Shown here: positions 7,567 to 15,940 of the stretch, in pieces | Layout: every line of letters begins with the position of its first letter | How positions within the stretch are numbered: the stretch's first letter is position 1 | Source of the DNA: Fredericiella sp963839515 | Lineage (GTDB): Bacteria; Chloroflexota; Anaerolineae; Caldilineales; Caldilineaceae | Direction of reading: 5' to 3' | DNA: 64,000 nt | Assembly (NCBI GenBank): GCA_963839515.1 | Contig: CAWIVN010000023.1 | Location: 744,001-808,000 of the forward strand | Translations under genes and position numbers: made by a program | The notes under the pieces: model-generated | Told to the model about the DNA's origin: nothing | The model's input: only the letters and a program-made list of their open reading frames with translations | Databases searched by the model: none

Positions 7567-8139
7567 TCAGCTCTTTTCCACCAGGGAGGCGATCACACTG
7601 CCCTCGAACTCCTCGGCCAAAATATCCATAAAGATGCCGTCGTAGGCCTTGCCCGCGATCAGGCGTGCCTGGCGCCGCCGGCCAATTTCACGGAAGCCGA
7701 CCTTTTTGTAGGCAGCAATGGCGCGTGTGTTGAAGGCATAGACGCCCAACATCACGCTGTTGAGATTGAGCAAGTTGAAAGCATAGTCGAGCAACAGCCG
7801 CATCGCTTCTTGTCCATAGCCCTGGTTTTGATATTCCTTCTCACCGATCATGATACCCAGCATCGCCGAGCGGTTCACGGGATCAAGGCTGAACAGCATG
7901 CAGCGGCCGATTGTAAGTTCGCTCTCCAGGTCGACAACGCTAAACACGTGCGACTGGTTGCGCAGGGCGCCGTCGATCTGCTCGTGCATCTTTTCGATCG
8001 AAGTCGGCGTATACGCTTCATCCCCGAGCGGGATCGCGACCTCCAGGTCATTCTCCCAGCGCGCGTGCGCCTCGGCATCTTCATGGCTTAGCGGCGATAG
8101 ATAACAGCGCTGGCCGACAATCTTTTTGTAATGGGGCAT
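7567..8139 (-). CDS. GNAT-family N-acetyltransferase
   Basis: This 190-residue protein has a RimJ/RimL-type GNAT fold. CYLSPLSHEDAEAHARWEND is the N-terminal strand-helix, LGIMIGEKEYQNQGYGQEA carries the acetyl-CoA pyrophosphate loop (QNQGYG), and LGVYAFNTRAIAAYKKVGF is the C-terminal signature with the conserved Asn and Tyr. It would acetylate an amine on a protein terminus, amino acid or small molecule; the acceptor cannot be deduced. The ATG at 8139 lies six bases past the stop of the dehydrogenase gene, so the two are probably one transcript. A nested inverted repeat follows the stop. Confidence 0.85.
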   Translation of the reverse strand: MPHYKKIVGQRCYLSPLSHEDAEAHARWENDLEVAIPLGDEAYTPTSIEKMHEQIDGALRNQSHVFSVVDLESELTIGRCMLFSLDPVNRSAMLGIMIGEKEYQNQGYGQEAMRLLLDYAFNLLNLNSVMLGVYAFNTRAIAAYKKVGFREIGRRRQARLIAGKAYDGIFMDILAEEFEGSVIASLVEKS

Positions 8140-8145
8140 ATTTAG

Positions 8146-9033
8146 CTACCCTTTCACCTGGACGCCTGCTGACTCTTCCAGGTGCTTGATAAAGGCCGAG
8201 GCATTCTCTTCGCCCCAGCCCTTGTTGACCCCCGCCTTGATATTCTCCCGGATGACCGCCATGGCCGGAATGGGGGCCTTAAGGTCTTCCGCAAACTTGG
8301 CAATCAAGTTGGCATCCTTCAACATTAGTTTGAGTGCAAACGAAGTGTCAAAATTGCGTTGCACTAGCGCAGCACCTACGCCGTCAAAGATAGGCGACTT
8401 GAAGTCGGTGACGTGCAACACGCCCAGGACATCCTGGGGGTTTAATCCGGCCTTGGTGGCCAGGATCATGGCTTCGCCGATGGCCTCCAACTGGAAGGCC
8501 ACTACCAGGTTGCCGACCAGCTTCATCGATGAGCCCTGGGCGTTGCCGCCCATATAATGCGTCGTCTCGCTCAGCTTTTCCAGGATTGGCTTGACCTGGT
8601 CGTACACCTCGCGCTTGCCACCCACGACGATCCATAAACCGGCATTGGCGGCCTCGCCTTTGGAGCCAAACACCGGCGCATCCAGGAACTCGACGCCCTT
8701 GGCGGAAAATGCAGCATACTCCTTGCGGCTGGTGTCTGGATTTACGGTCGTCATGTCGAGCACGATTTGTCCCGCCCGTACGCCGCTCAACACGCCGTCC
8801 TGGCTCCAGACGAGATCTTCAACGGCCTTGTCGTCGCTCAGGCAGTACATTACCACATCCGCTTCGCGCACTGCTTCGGCAGGTGTTGCCGCCTGCCTGG
8901 CGCCTTGCGTTACCAAAGGAGCCGTACGCGCGGCGGTCCGATTCCATACTGTCACCGGGTAGCCTGCCTTAAGCAGGTTGCCCACCATGCCGCGGCCCAT
9001 GATGCCGATGCCCAAATACGCTATCTTTTGCAT
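8146..9033 (-). CDS. 3-hydroxyisobutyrate dehydrogenase-family oxidoreductase
   Basis: The 295-residue length and motifs fit the beta-hydroxyacid dehydrogenase family. An N-terminal dinucleotide-binding GIGIMGRGM is followed by the basic loop WNRTAART, suggesting NADP preference. DAPVFGSKGEAANAGLW is the substrate-binding loop and GSSMKLVGN carries the catalytic Lys. Relatives reduce glyoxylate, succinic semialdehyde or tartronate semialdehyde, or oxidise 3-hydroxyisobutyrate and threonate. It lies 167 bases downstream of the ABC permease genes on the same strand, so a role in the neighbouring sugar-acid cluster is possible, but the gap holds two small hairpins and may separate the transcripts. 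Confidence 0.85.
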   Translation of the reverse strand: MQKIAYLGIGIMGRGMVGNLLKAGYPVTVWNRTAARTAPLVTQGARQAATPAEAVREADVVMYCLSDDKAVEDLVWSQDGVLSGVRAGQIVLDMTTVNPDTSRKEYAAFSAKGVEFLDAPVFGSKGEAANAGLWIVVGGKREVYDQVKPILEKLSETTHYMGGNAQGSSMKLVGNLVVAFQLEAIGEAMILATKAGLNPQDVLGVLHVTDFKSPIFDGVGAALVQRNFDTSFALKLMLKDANLIAKFAEDLKAPIPAMAVIRENIKAGVNKGWGEENASAFIKHLEESAGVQVKG

Positions 9034-9087
9034 ATAACCTTCTTCCTAAGTGTGCTTTGTATAGGTGAATGATAGAGTTCGTAACTC

Positions 9088-9127
9088 GGGCACGAAGGCG
9101 TGCCCAATGCACGCACGAAGGCGTGCG
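9088..9127. repeat. Two small GCACGAAGGCGTGC hairpins
   Basis: GGGCACGAAGGCGTGCCC (9088-9105) and CGCACGAAGGCGTGCG (9112-9127) are hairpins with 7- and 6-base stems and the same AAGG loop. They sit in the gap after the ABC permease gene. A third copy with the same loop occurs at 22508-22525. Confidence 0.75.
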
Positions 9128-9200
9128 GACTACACGGCATCGGGACGGCAGCGAACGGCAGCGAAACCGTGTTGGTAAAGTATTGGGGCGTGTCCGTCGG

Positions 9201-10241
9201 CTAGTCCGATTTTCGCCTCATCTTGCGCTGCTCGCTGTAGTAGTTCACCACCATCACCAGCAACAGCAGGGCGCCCCAGGCAAATTGGCGGAAGAACTGG
9301 CTGCCGCTCGAACCGGATAACTCGAGCGTCAGCATATTGAGGCCGGTGGAAAGAAACTGCAGGCAGAGGACGGCCAGCACCACGCCGGCAATCGTGCCAA
9401 AGCCGCCATTGTAGCTCACACCGCCGAGGATGGAAATCAGCACGGTCAGCAGTACGAAGGACTCGCCGTAGTCGGCCTTGGCCGAGTTGGTGCGTGACAG
9501 AAATACGATGCCGGCAATTGCCGCCGTGGCGCCTGCCAGCCAGTAGGTGCGGATCAACACGCTGTTGTTGTTGATCCCCGAGAACAGCGCCGCGCGTGCA
9601 TTGGTGCCATACATGTAGACCTGGAAGCCAAACGTGGTGCGTGTCAGGATGATGGCAAAGATGATCGCCAGCACGGCAAACAGGATCACAGGCAGCGGGA
9701 TGCCCACTACGCTGCCGCTGCCAAGAAATTCAAGCTGCGTGTTCAAGATCGCCGGTCCGCCGGTGATCACGTACGAAAAGCCCTGGTATAGCGACAGTGT
9801 GCCGAGCGTGGCCAGGATGGGCGGGATGCCGATGCGCGCGACCAGGAAGCCATTAAAGATGCCGCACAGCGAGCCCACGATCAGCGCTACCACGATGGCT
9901 GCCACGAGCGCCAGTGCCGTGGGAGCCGCATTCGGATCGCCCCCGCTTAGCTGCAGCAGCGTCATGGCGACAACTATGGCCGACAGGTTGGCCGTGCTCA
10001 CGATCGAGAGGTCGATGCCGCCCGTGATCATGGTCACCATGATCGCCAACGCCAGGATACCGTACTCGGGGAACTGCACGGCCATCGACTGCAGGTTGCG
10101 TACAGTGGGAAACTTGTCCGGCAGCACGATGCTGAAGGCGATGAAGATCAGAACTGCGATTACCAGCAGCCGCAGGATCGGGTTGTCGTTGCCGGTAATA
10201 CGTTCCCAGAAAGGTCGCTTGGCGATACTGGTCTGTTGCAT
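9201..10241 (-). CDS. Sugar ABC transporter permease (RbsC family), second permease
   Basis: The 346-residue protein has about eight to ten membrane segments. It also has the RbsC/BPD_transp_2 signature ITGGIDLSIVSTANLSA, a helix near SLCGIFNGFLVARIGIPPI and the TLGTLSLYQGFSYVITGG stretch. It forms half of the membrane channel of a carbohydrate ABC importer, paired with the permease encoded 12 bases upstream (10254-11258). With the ATPase at 11297 and the binding protein at 12899 this makes a complete ribose/rhamnose/autoinducer-2-type importer. Confidence 0.9.
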   Translation of the reverse strand: MQQTSIAKRPFWERITGNDNPILRLLVIAVLIFIAFSIVLPDKFPTVRNLQSMAVQFPEYGILALAIMVTMITGGIDLSIVSTANLSAIVVAMTLLQLSGGDPNAAPTALALVAAIVVALIVGSLCGIFNGFLVARIGIPPILATLGTLSLYQGFSYVITGGPAILNTQLEFLGSGSVVGIPLPVILFAVLAIIFAIILTRTTFGFQVYMYGTNARAALFSGINNNSVLIRTYWLAGATAAIAGIVFLSRTNSAKADYGESFVLLTVLISILGGVSYNGGFGTIAGVVLAVLCLQFLSTGLNMLTLELSGSSGSQFFRQFAWGALLLLVMVVNYYSEQRKMRRKSD

Positions 10242-10253
10242 GATTCTTTCCCG

Positions 10254-11258
10254 CTACTGATTTCCCGCCAACCCGATACGCCGCGCGTTGCGCTGCGCCT
10301 GGATGGCTGGAATCCCTGTGCCGATGATAATGATCAGGCCGGTCACGACGCGCCGCCATTCCGACGGTACACCCACCAGCACCAGGCTGTTGCTCATAAT
10401 TGTGACCAGCGCCACGCCCAGCAATGCGCCGATGACTGACCCGCGACCGCCGGTCAAAGTCGCCCCGCCCAACACGACGGCGGCAATGACGTCCAATTCG
10501 GTGCCCACGATGTCCTGCGGGTTGGCCTGGCGGTTCAGTGCGCCATAGGTCATGCCGGCAATGCCCGACAGCAGACCCACAAAGCCGTAGATGAAGTATT
10601 GGATGCGACTGACATTAAAGCCGGCCCGCTCGGCCGCCTCGCGCGCTCCACCCAAGGCATAGATGCCGCGGCCAAGCATAGTGTAGCGCAGGAGCAAATA
10701 CACCAGGATGGCCGTTGCCAGCGTGAGAAAGATGGCTGGGTGCAGCTTGGATACGCCGCCGGAGGCCATCGGCACCTCCACAAAGGTGGCACGCGACAGT
10801 TCGGTCATGCTGGGGGGAATGTCCCGAATGATCTTGTTGCCGATGGCGAACAGCAACAGCCCGCGATACATGCTTAACGTAGCGAGCGTCACGATCAGCG
10901 TGGGCAGTTTGAAGCGGGAGATGAAAAAGGCGTTGACGAAACCCAAGCCAAGCCCGATCAGCGCCGAAATTACAAATGCAATCCAAATTGGTGCGTCGGG
11001 CATATTGGCGTTGAGGATGCGCACGGTCGAGTACATCGCAAAAATGGCGATGGCGGTAAACGACACGTCGATGCCCCCTGAAATGATGACGATCAGCACG
11101 CCCATGGCAAAAATGCCCATCACCGTCGCCGACCGCAGCAGGTCAAACAGATTGCCGACCGTAAAGAAGACGGGATTGATGATGCCAATGATCAGCGAAA
11201 GCACGACGATGGTCAGTGCCACCAGGGTTTCGTTTTTACGCAAGAGGGAACGCCACAC
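10254..11258 (-). CDS. Sugar ABC transporter permease (RbsC family), first permease
   Basis: This 334-residue integral membrane protein has the conserved ISGGIDVSFTAIAIFAM segment, the ALIGLGLGFVNAFFISRFKL helix pair and the late LGGATLTGGRGSVIGALLG motif of RbsC-like permeases. Two distinct permease genes, rather than one making a homodimer, are the arrangement of rhamnose (RhaP/RhaQ) and autoinducer-2 (LsrC/LsrD) importers. The gene lies between the ATPase and the second permease with short gaps, so it is part of the same operon. Confidence 0.9.
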   Translation of the reverse strand: MWRSLLRKNETLVALTIVVLSLIIGIINPVFFTVGNLFDLLRSATVMGIFAMGVLIVIISGGIDVSFTAIAIFAMYSTVRILNANMPDAPIWIAFVISALIGLGLGFVNAFFISRFKLPTLIVTLATLSMYRGLLLFAIGNKIIRDIPPSMTELSRATFVEVPMASGGVSKLHPAIFLTLATAILVYLLLRYTMLGRGIYALGGAREAAERAGFNVSRIQYFIYGFVGLLSGIAGMTYGALNRQANPQDIVGTELDVIAAVVLGGATLTGGRGSVIGALLGVALVTIMSNSLVLVGVPSEWRRVVTGLIIIIGTGIPAIQAQRNARRIGLAGNQ

Positions 11259-11296
11259 GGCCGGTATCCTTTGCTCTAACCTCGCTAAAATCTGCT

Positions 11297-12790
11297 CTAA
11301 TCTTCCACCAGTTTGGCGGCCAACTCATTTTCGTTGCTCTGCACTGGATAGATCTCTTCGACAATCCGGCCGCGGCGCATCAAAAGGATGCGGTTGCAGG
11401 TTTGCAGCAGTTCGGGTATATCGTCAGAGATGACGATCAACCCCATCCCCTGCTGTGCCAACTGTTTCATGATTTCATGGATTTCGTTCTTGGAGCCTAC
11501 GTCTACGCCCATGGTCGGCCCGTTGAGCACGAGCAGCTTCGGCTTGGACGCCAACCACTTGGCCAGCACGACGCGCTGTTGGTTGCCGCCCGAGAGCGTG
11601 CGCACTGCCAATCCAGGATCGTTGGTCTTGATGCGTAGCGCTTTGACCCACTCGTCGATCTCGTCCGCCACTTGCTTATGGTCGGTCAGCCGCAGCCCGT
11701 TGCGCAGGCGATCCATGACGCGCACGACGACATTTCTGCCGATCGACTGTTCCAGGAAAAGTCCCTCGGAAACGCGGTCTTCCGGGACATAGCCGATCCC
11801 GTGACCGATCGCATCCTGGATCGAGTGGATGCGCACGCCTTGGCCGTCGATGGCGATGCTGCCGCCGGTCGTAGGCAGCATGCCAAACAGTGCCAGTGCC
11901 ACTTCCGTGCGGCCCGAGCCCAGCAACCCGGTTACGCCCACGATCTCACCTGGGTAGACCACAAAGGAAACGTCCTCAAACACTCCCGTCGCGGCGAGGC
12001 CGGAAACTTGGATTAAGGGCGCAGCGTTGTCGGTAGGCGTGTAGGTAAATGTGCGTTCGCCGATTTCGTGCCCGGTCATCTCAAGCACGAGCCGCTTCTG
12101 GTCGTATTCGCCGACGGGCCCCTCGCTCACCTTGCGGCCGTTGCGCATGACGATCACCTGCTCGGAGATCTCCAGCACCTCGTTGAGCTTGTGGCTGACA
12201 AATAAGAAGGCGATACCCTGCTGGCGCAGACGATAGATGACTTCAAATAGCGCCCGTACCTCACGCTCGGTGAGCGCGCTGGTCGGCTCGTCCATGACGA
12301 TCAAGCGCGCGTTTTGTCGCAGCGCCTTGGAGATGGCGATCAGCTGCTTGTTGGCCACTCCCATCTCTTCCACCGGCGCGTCCAGGTTCATATGCACGCC
12401 GATCTGCCCTAAGGCATCCGCTGCTACACTGCGCACCTGGCCCCAGTTTACGAGGCGTTTCCCATCTGCAAGCTCTTCGTTGAGCGCGATGTTCTCCGCC
12501 ACACTCAGGTTGGGAAAGAGCGAAAAATCCTGGTAAATGACCTGGATGCCGGAGCGAATCGCGTCGATCGGGCGGTAGGTGTGGTGCTCCTTGCCGCCGA
12601 TGGCGATCGTGCCGCTGTCTGCGCTGTAAACACCGGCAATGACCTTGATCAGCGTTGATTTTCCACAGCCGTTCTCGCCCACCAGCGTGTAGATCTTACC
12701 CTGGTCAACGGCCAGGCTCACATCTTGCAAGGCCTTGACGCCGCCAAAGGACTTGCTGATATTGCTGAGTTGCAGAAGTTCGTTGGACAT
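11297..12790 (-). CDS. Sugar ABC transporter ATP-binding protein (RbsA/MglA family)
   Basis: The 497 residues form two fused ABC domains. The first has Walker A GENGCGKST near residue 38, a degenerate signature and Walker B LIVMDEPTSALTE. The second has the altered Walker A GLLGSGRTE, the signature LSGGNQQRV and a D-loop region LVLNGPTMGVDVG. Both features are normal for carbohydrate importers of the CUT2 class, where the second half keeps structural contacts but is weakly catalytic. In the Walker B-like segment Asn replaces the usual Asp (LVLNGPT), an unusual change in the second half. It energises uptake through the two permeases encoded just downstream. Confidence 0.92.
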   Translation of the reverse strand: MSNELLQLSNISKSFGGVKALQDVSLAVDQGKIYTLVGENGCGKSTLIKVIAGVYSADSGTIAIGGKEHHTYRPIDAIRSGIQVIYQDFSLFPNLSVAENIALNEELADGKRLVNWGQVRSVAADALGQIGVHMNLDAPVEEMGVANKQLIAISKALRQNARLIVMDEPTSALTEREVRALFEVIYRLRQQGIAFLFVSHKLNEVLEISEQVIVMRNGRKVSEGPVGEYDQKRLVLEMTGHEIGERTFTYTPTDNAAPLIQVSGLAATGVFEDVSFVVYPGEIVGVTGLLGSGRTEVALALFGMLPTTGGSIAIDGQGVRIHSIQDAIGHGIGYVPEDRVSEGLFLEQSIGRNVVVRVMDRLRNGLRLTDHKQVADEIDEWVKALRIKTNDPGLAVRTLSGGNQQRVVLAKWLASKPKLLVLNGPTMGVDVGSKNEIHEIMKQLAQQGMGLIVISDDIPELLQTCNRILLMRRGRIVEEIYPVQSNENELAAKLVED

Positions 12791-12818
12791 AGGAGTGAGA
12801 GGGTGAGAGGAGGAGCAA

Positions 12819-12882
12819 GGGTATTAATGTCCCCGGGACCGGCGAACGCTTGCGTTCGCCGGTCCCGGGGACATTAATACCC
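12819..12882. repeat. Intergenic palindrome b between binding-protein and ATPase genes
   Basis: Two exact 31-base arms are separated by the dinucleotide TT. The outer part is GGGTATTAATGTCCCCGGGA and the inner part ends CGGCGAACGC. It contains the TGTCCCCGGGACC core seen at other sites and an inner AACGC/GCGTT core like those in palindrome a and at 7494-7509. It sits inside the operon, 16 bases after the binding-protein stop and 28 bases before the ATPase start. A stem of this length would form readily in mRNA. Confidence 0.9.
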
Positions 12883-12898
12883 CTCTCACTCCATCATG

Positions 12899-13975
12899 CT
12901 AGAACGGATACTCGTCCTTGTTTTCGGCCGTCACGTCGACCCACGCCTGGCCGTAGAGGACGTTGCCGTCGCCGGTCAGTGCTTCATAGCCGGGCAGGCC
13001 CAGGTCGGCGCCCGCAGCAACCGTCTCGCCGCCGAGCTTCATCAGGGCGATCTTGTTGCAGGCTTCGCCGGCCACGGCTGGGTCCCAGAAGCTGATCAGG
13101 TCCACAGCGCCGGATTCGAGCAGATCGCCTGCGATCGATGGCAGGCTGGTGCCGACGACGAAGGTCTGGTCCTGGAGGCCGGCCTCTTCGATGGCCTGGC
13201 CGATGCCGGCCACGTCAGTGGAGGCGCTGCCCTGGAAGCCCTTGATATTCGGATACGCCTTGAGCAATTCCTTGGTCTTTTCGTAGGCGTTCTTGGAATC
13301 GTCAAAGGTCTCGTTCTTGTCGCCCACCAGCTTCATGTTCGGGTAGGCTTCCTGCTGGCGAGCGATGCCGCCGTCCACCCACTCATTGTGCGTCTTGGAG
13401 GAGAGGCTACCCACGAACACGGCATACTCGCCCTCTTCGCCCATCATCTTGGCCAGGTGGTCCATGAGGTGCGCGCCGTAGCCGACGTTATCAAAGGCCT
13501 CGATGTCGTAGTCCATGTTCTGCTGGTTGGAGGCTTCGTGCGTGACGACGGTGATGCCGGCGTCCATTGCCTTCTTAAGAACTGGATCCAACTGCTCGGG
13601 CGACATGGGAACCACACACAGGGCGTCTACGCCTTGGGCGATCAGGTCTTCAATCATCGGGATCTGCAGCGCCGCGTCCGCCTGGTCAGGGCCGACGAGC
13701 GACGCCTTGACGCCGGTCTCCTCGCCGAACTTGGCAACGCCTTCTTCCATGCGATTGAACCAGTTGATGCCGGCAATCTTGACGACGGTCACGAACTCTT
13801 TGTCGGCGTTGGCTGCGGTATCAGCTGCGGGTGCCGCAGTTGTTTCACCAGCCGCCTCAGCGGTCGCCGTTGTCTCGCTTGCCGCCGGCGCTTGTGCCGC
13901 GGGAGGAGCCGCGCATGCTGCAATCAGCCCGGTCAGCAGTACAACCAACGCAAACAGATACATCTGCTTCTTCAT
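12899..13975 (-). CDS. Sugar ABC transporter substrate-binding lipoprotein (RhaS/LsrB-like)
   Basis: This 358-residue protein begins with a lipoprotein signal peptide whose lipobox LIAAC sets the lipidated Cys, followed by an Ala/Thr/Glu-rich linker to about residue 60. The mature part is a periplasmic-binding-protein type I fold of two lobes. VVKIAGINWFNRMEEG opens the first, GVDALCVVPMSPEQLDPVL follows, and VDLISFWDPAVAGEA forms the late ligand-binding strand. The last motif is characteristic of rhamnose and autoinducer-2 binding proteins. Start ATG 13975 has AGGAGA upstream. The stop is followed by a 64-base palindrome that may raise binding-protein expression over the rest of the operon. 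Confidence 0.9.
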   Translation of the reverse strand: MKKQMYLFALVVLLTGLIAACAAPPAAQAPAASETTATAEAAGETTAAPAADTAANADKEFVTVVKIAGINWFNRMEEGVAKFGEETGVKASLVGPDQADAALQIPMIEDLIAQGVDALCVVPMSPEQLDPVLKKAMDAGITVVTHEASNQQNMDYDIEAFDNVGYGAHLMDHLAKMMGEEGEYAVFVGSLSSKTHNEWVDGGIARQQEAYPNMKLVGDKNETFDDSKNAYEKTKELLKAYPNIKGFQGSASTDVAGIGQAIEEAGLQDQTFVVGTSLPSIAGDLLESGAVDLISFWDPAVAGEACNKIALMKLGGETVAAGADLGLPGYEALTGDGNVLYGQAWVDVTAENKDEYPF

Positions 13976-14066
13976 GAATGGTTTCTCCTGTTTAGTCGTT
14001 ACGAACACCATAAATCATTCAACGGAACCACACAGGTACAACCCCATGCGGCCTGGCGTTGAATTT

Positions 14067-14696
14067 CTACCCTACCAATGCGTCGAGGATGATGACGAAC
14101 GCCTCGCAGCCAGGATCCACCTGGCCTTCGGTACGCTCACCCACCCACCCGGCGCGACCAATCTTGCTGCGCAACGGCGTCACGCTGTCGCGGCCGGCCT
14201 TTGCCGCAGCCAATGCCGCTTGCCCGGCTTCTTGCGGCGATTTGCCTTCCGCCACTGCCTGGACAAACGCTTCTGCGGCCGGGTGCATGGCGTCGATTAC
14301 GGTCTTGTCACCCGGCTGCGCCTTGCCTCGCTCCTGGACGCCGGCATCGGCGGCGCGAAAAAAGGTCGCCAGATCCTCGGCCGACCACTCGTTGGTGCCG
14401 GTCACGGCCTTGCCCCCGCGCATCAACGCAGTGGCCAGCAGGGTGCCGAACGAGGAAGACCCGGCCTTGTTGGCCGCCATACCCGCCTTGCCCAGCCACT
14501 TACCGAGATCGCCGTCTACAGGCGTGCTGTCGGCATATTCCACCAGCGCCTGCCCGATCTTGCTCAACGTGATGCCCAGGTCGCCGTCGCCCATGGCCTG
14601 GTCCAGCGCCGTCAACTGCTCTTCGTGGTTGACGACCGCCCAGCCGGCACGGCGCACGGCGCCGACCACGGCCTGCTCGCCAATAATTGCGCTCAT
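14067..14696 (-). CDS. dhaL: Dihydroxyacetone kinase, ADP/ATP-binding subunit DhaL
   Basis: The 209-residue protein is the all-helical nucleotide-binding subunit of a DhaKL-type kinase. LDQAMGDGDLG carries the three Asp that bind the two Mg ions and nucleotide phosphates, GKAGSSSFGTL is the glycine-rich loop, and GDKTVIDAMHPA is the third conserved segment. It transfers phosphate to a ketose (dihydroxyacetone or a related tri- or tetrulose) held by DhaK. No DhaM phosphotransferase gene is nearby, so the ATP-dependent version is likely. Start ATG 14696 lies four bases past the dhaK stop; an in-frame extension upstream overlaps dhaK and has no family similarity. Confidence 0.9.
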   Translation of the reverse strand: MSAIIGEQAVVGAVRRAGWAVVNHEEQLTALDQAMGDGDLGITLSKIGQALVEYADSTPVDGDLGKWLGKAGMAANKAGSSSFGTLLATALMRGGKAVTGTNEWSAEDLATFFRAADAGVQERGKAQPGDKTVIDAMHPAAEAFVQAVAEGKSPQEAGQAALAAAKAGRDSVTPLRSKIGRAGWVGERTEGQVDPGCEAFVIILDALVG

Positions 14697-14700
14697 AATC

Positions 14701-15700
14701 CTATCCCTGTACAAAGAAGGGCGTGCGCGCCGGGTGGTCAAGCAGCGCCGCCAACTCGTCGTCCAGCCGGAACAGTGTGAGCGACGCGCCTGCCATCTCC
14801 ATCGAAGTGGCGTATTCGCCTACATAGGCTCGGTGCACGTCGATGCCGCGCCCGGCAAGGATGTCGTGCACCTTGCGGTAGATGATGTACAGCTCCTCGG
14901 GTGGCGTGGCGCCCAATCCGTTGACCATCACGGCCAGCCGGTCGCCTGCCGCCGGCTGCAGGTCGTCGAGGATCGCCGTCGTCATGCGTTCAGTGATCTC
15001 GTCTGCGGTCTGCAGCTTTTCGCGTTTCATGCCCGGCTCGCCATGGATGCCCATACCGATCTCCATCTCATCTTCGCCAATGGTAAAGGTCGGCTTGCCC
15101 GCGCGGCACCGTGCAAGGCGAAAGCGCCACGCCCATCGTGCGGATGTTGGCCAGCGCCTTTTCGGTCACCACCACCACTTCGTCCAGCGAGCCACCCTGG
15201 TCGGCCTTGGCGCCGCCGATTTTAAAGGCAAAAACCATACCGGCCACGCCGCGCCGGCGTCCGGCTTCGGGGGGCGGCGCCGAGGCTACGTCGTCCTTTA
15301 CCAACACGGTGCGGACCTCGATGTCGTCAAACGAGGCCATCTCGGTGGCCATGTCGAAGTTCATGACGTCGCCGCCATAGTTGCCGTAGATGTAGACCAC
15401 GCCCTTGCCGCCATGGATACGTTTGGTGACTTCCAGCATCTGGTCGGCCGAGGGGGAAGCGAATACATCGCCCACGGCGCAGCCGTCGAGCATGCCCTTG
15501 CCCACATAGCCCAGGAAGACGGGCAGGTGGCCCGAGCCGCCGCCGGTGGCCAGCGCGACCTTGTCTTGCACCGGCGAGTCGGCGCGTACGATGCAGTGCA
15601 CGTCGTCGCCTGCATAGGCAAGCTGGTCGGGGTGTGCCTTGAGCAGACCGTCAAGCATCTCGGGCACAAAATCCGCCGCCTGGTTGAGAATCTTTTTCAT
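14701..15700 (-). pseudogene. dhaK: Dihydroxyacetone kinase substrate-binding subunit DhaK, frameshifted
   Basis: The gene is read in two frames. The first part, from ATG 15700, encodes about 200 family-like residues including ATGGGSGHLPVFLGYVGKGM and ends with VALSPCTVP before running into out-of-frame RGQADLYHWRR and a stop near 15068. The family sequence resumes one frame over as GKPTFTIGEDE and EIGMGIHGEPG and runs to the stop at 14701. The break is near 15098-15106, where four bases replace the six expected between TVP and GKP. The second part holds the His of MGIHGEPG that covalently binds the ketose, so the first part alone cannot work. It is either a real inactivation or a base error in a GC-rich run. 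Confidence 0.85.
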
Positions 15701-15907
15701 GCCTCAGCTCCTGCAACAGGGTTGGAGTGAATGGTTATATAGAACGACAGCACGCCACCGGCGAGACAATGCGGGACAGGGATGCCGCACGCGCGTTACC
15801 GCTATGTCAGATCTTGGGATATTGTTCAAGGTACGCACAACTGCGCAATGGGTCGGTAATACTATACATGATCCCCACCCAACGCGCCAATTGTGCGCGC
15901 GTCTCTT

Positions 15908-15940
15908 ATGTCCCCGGGACCTCTCAGGTCCCGGGGACAT
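15908..15940. repeat. Intergenic palindrome c (TGTCCCCGGGACCT core)
   Basis: ATGTCCCCGGGACCT at 15908-15922 and its exact complement at 15926-15940 flank the loop CTC. The right arm touches the stop codon of the dehydratase gene (15941-15943). The rest of the gap to dhaK (15701-15907) holds no gene I can support and no convincing promoter. Confidence 0.9.

Noticed and set aside
12896..14062. 388-codon plus-strand open frame opposite the RhaS-like gene
   Set aside because: It overlaps a clear lipoprotein gene and has no independent signal.
15701..15907. Promoter upstream of dhaK
   Set aside because: Hexamer-like pairs such as TTGAAC with CATAGC occur on the minus strand, but spacing or match is too poor to support a promoter.
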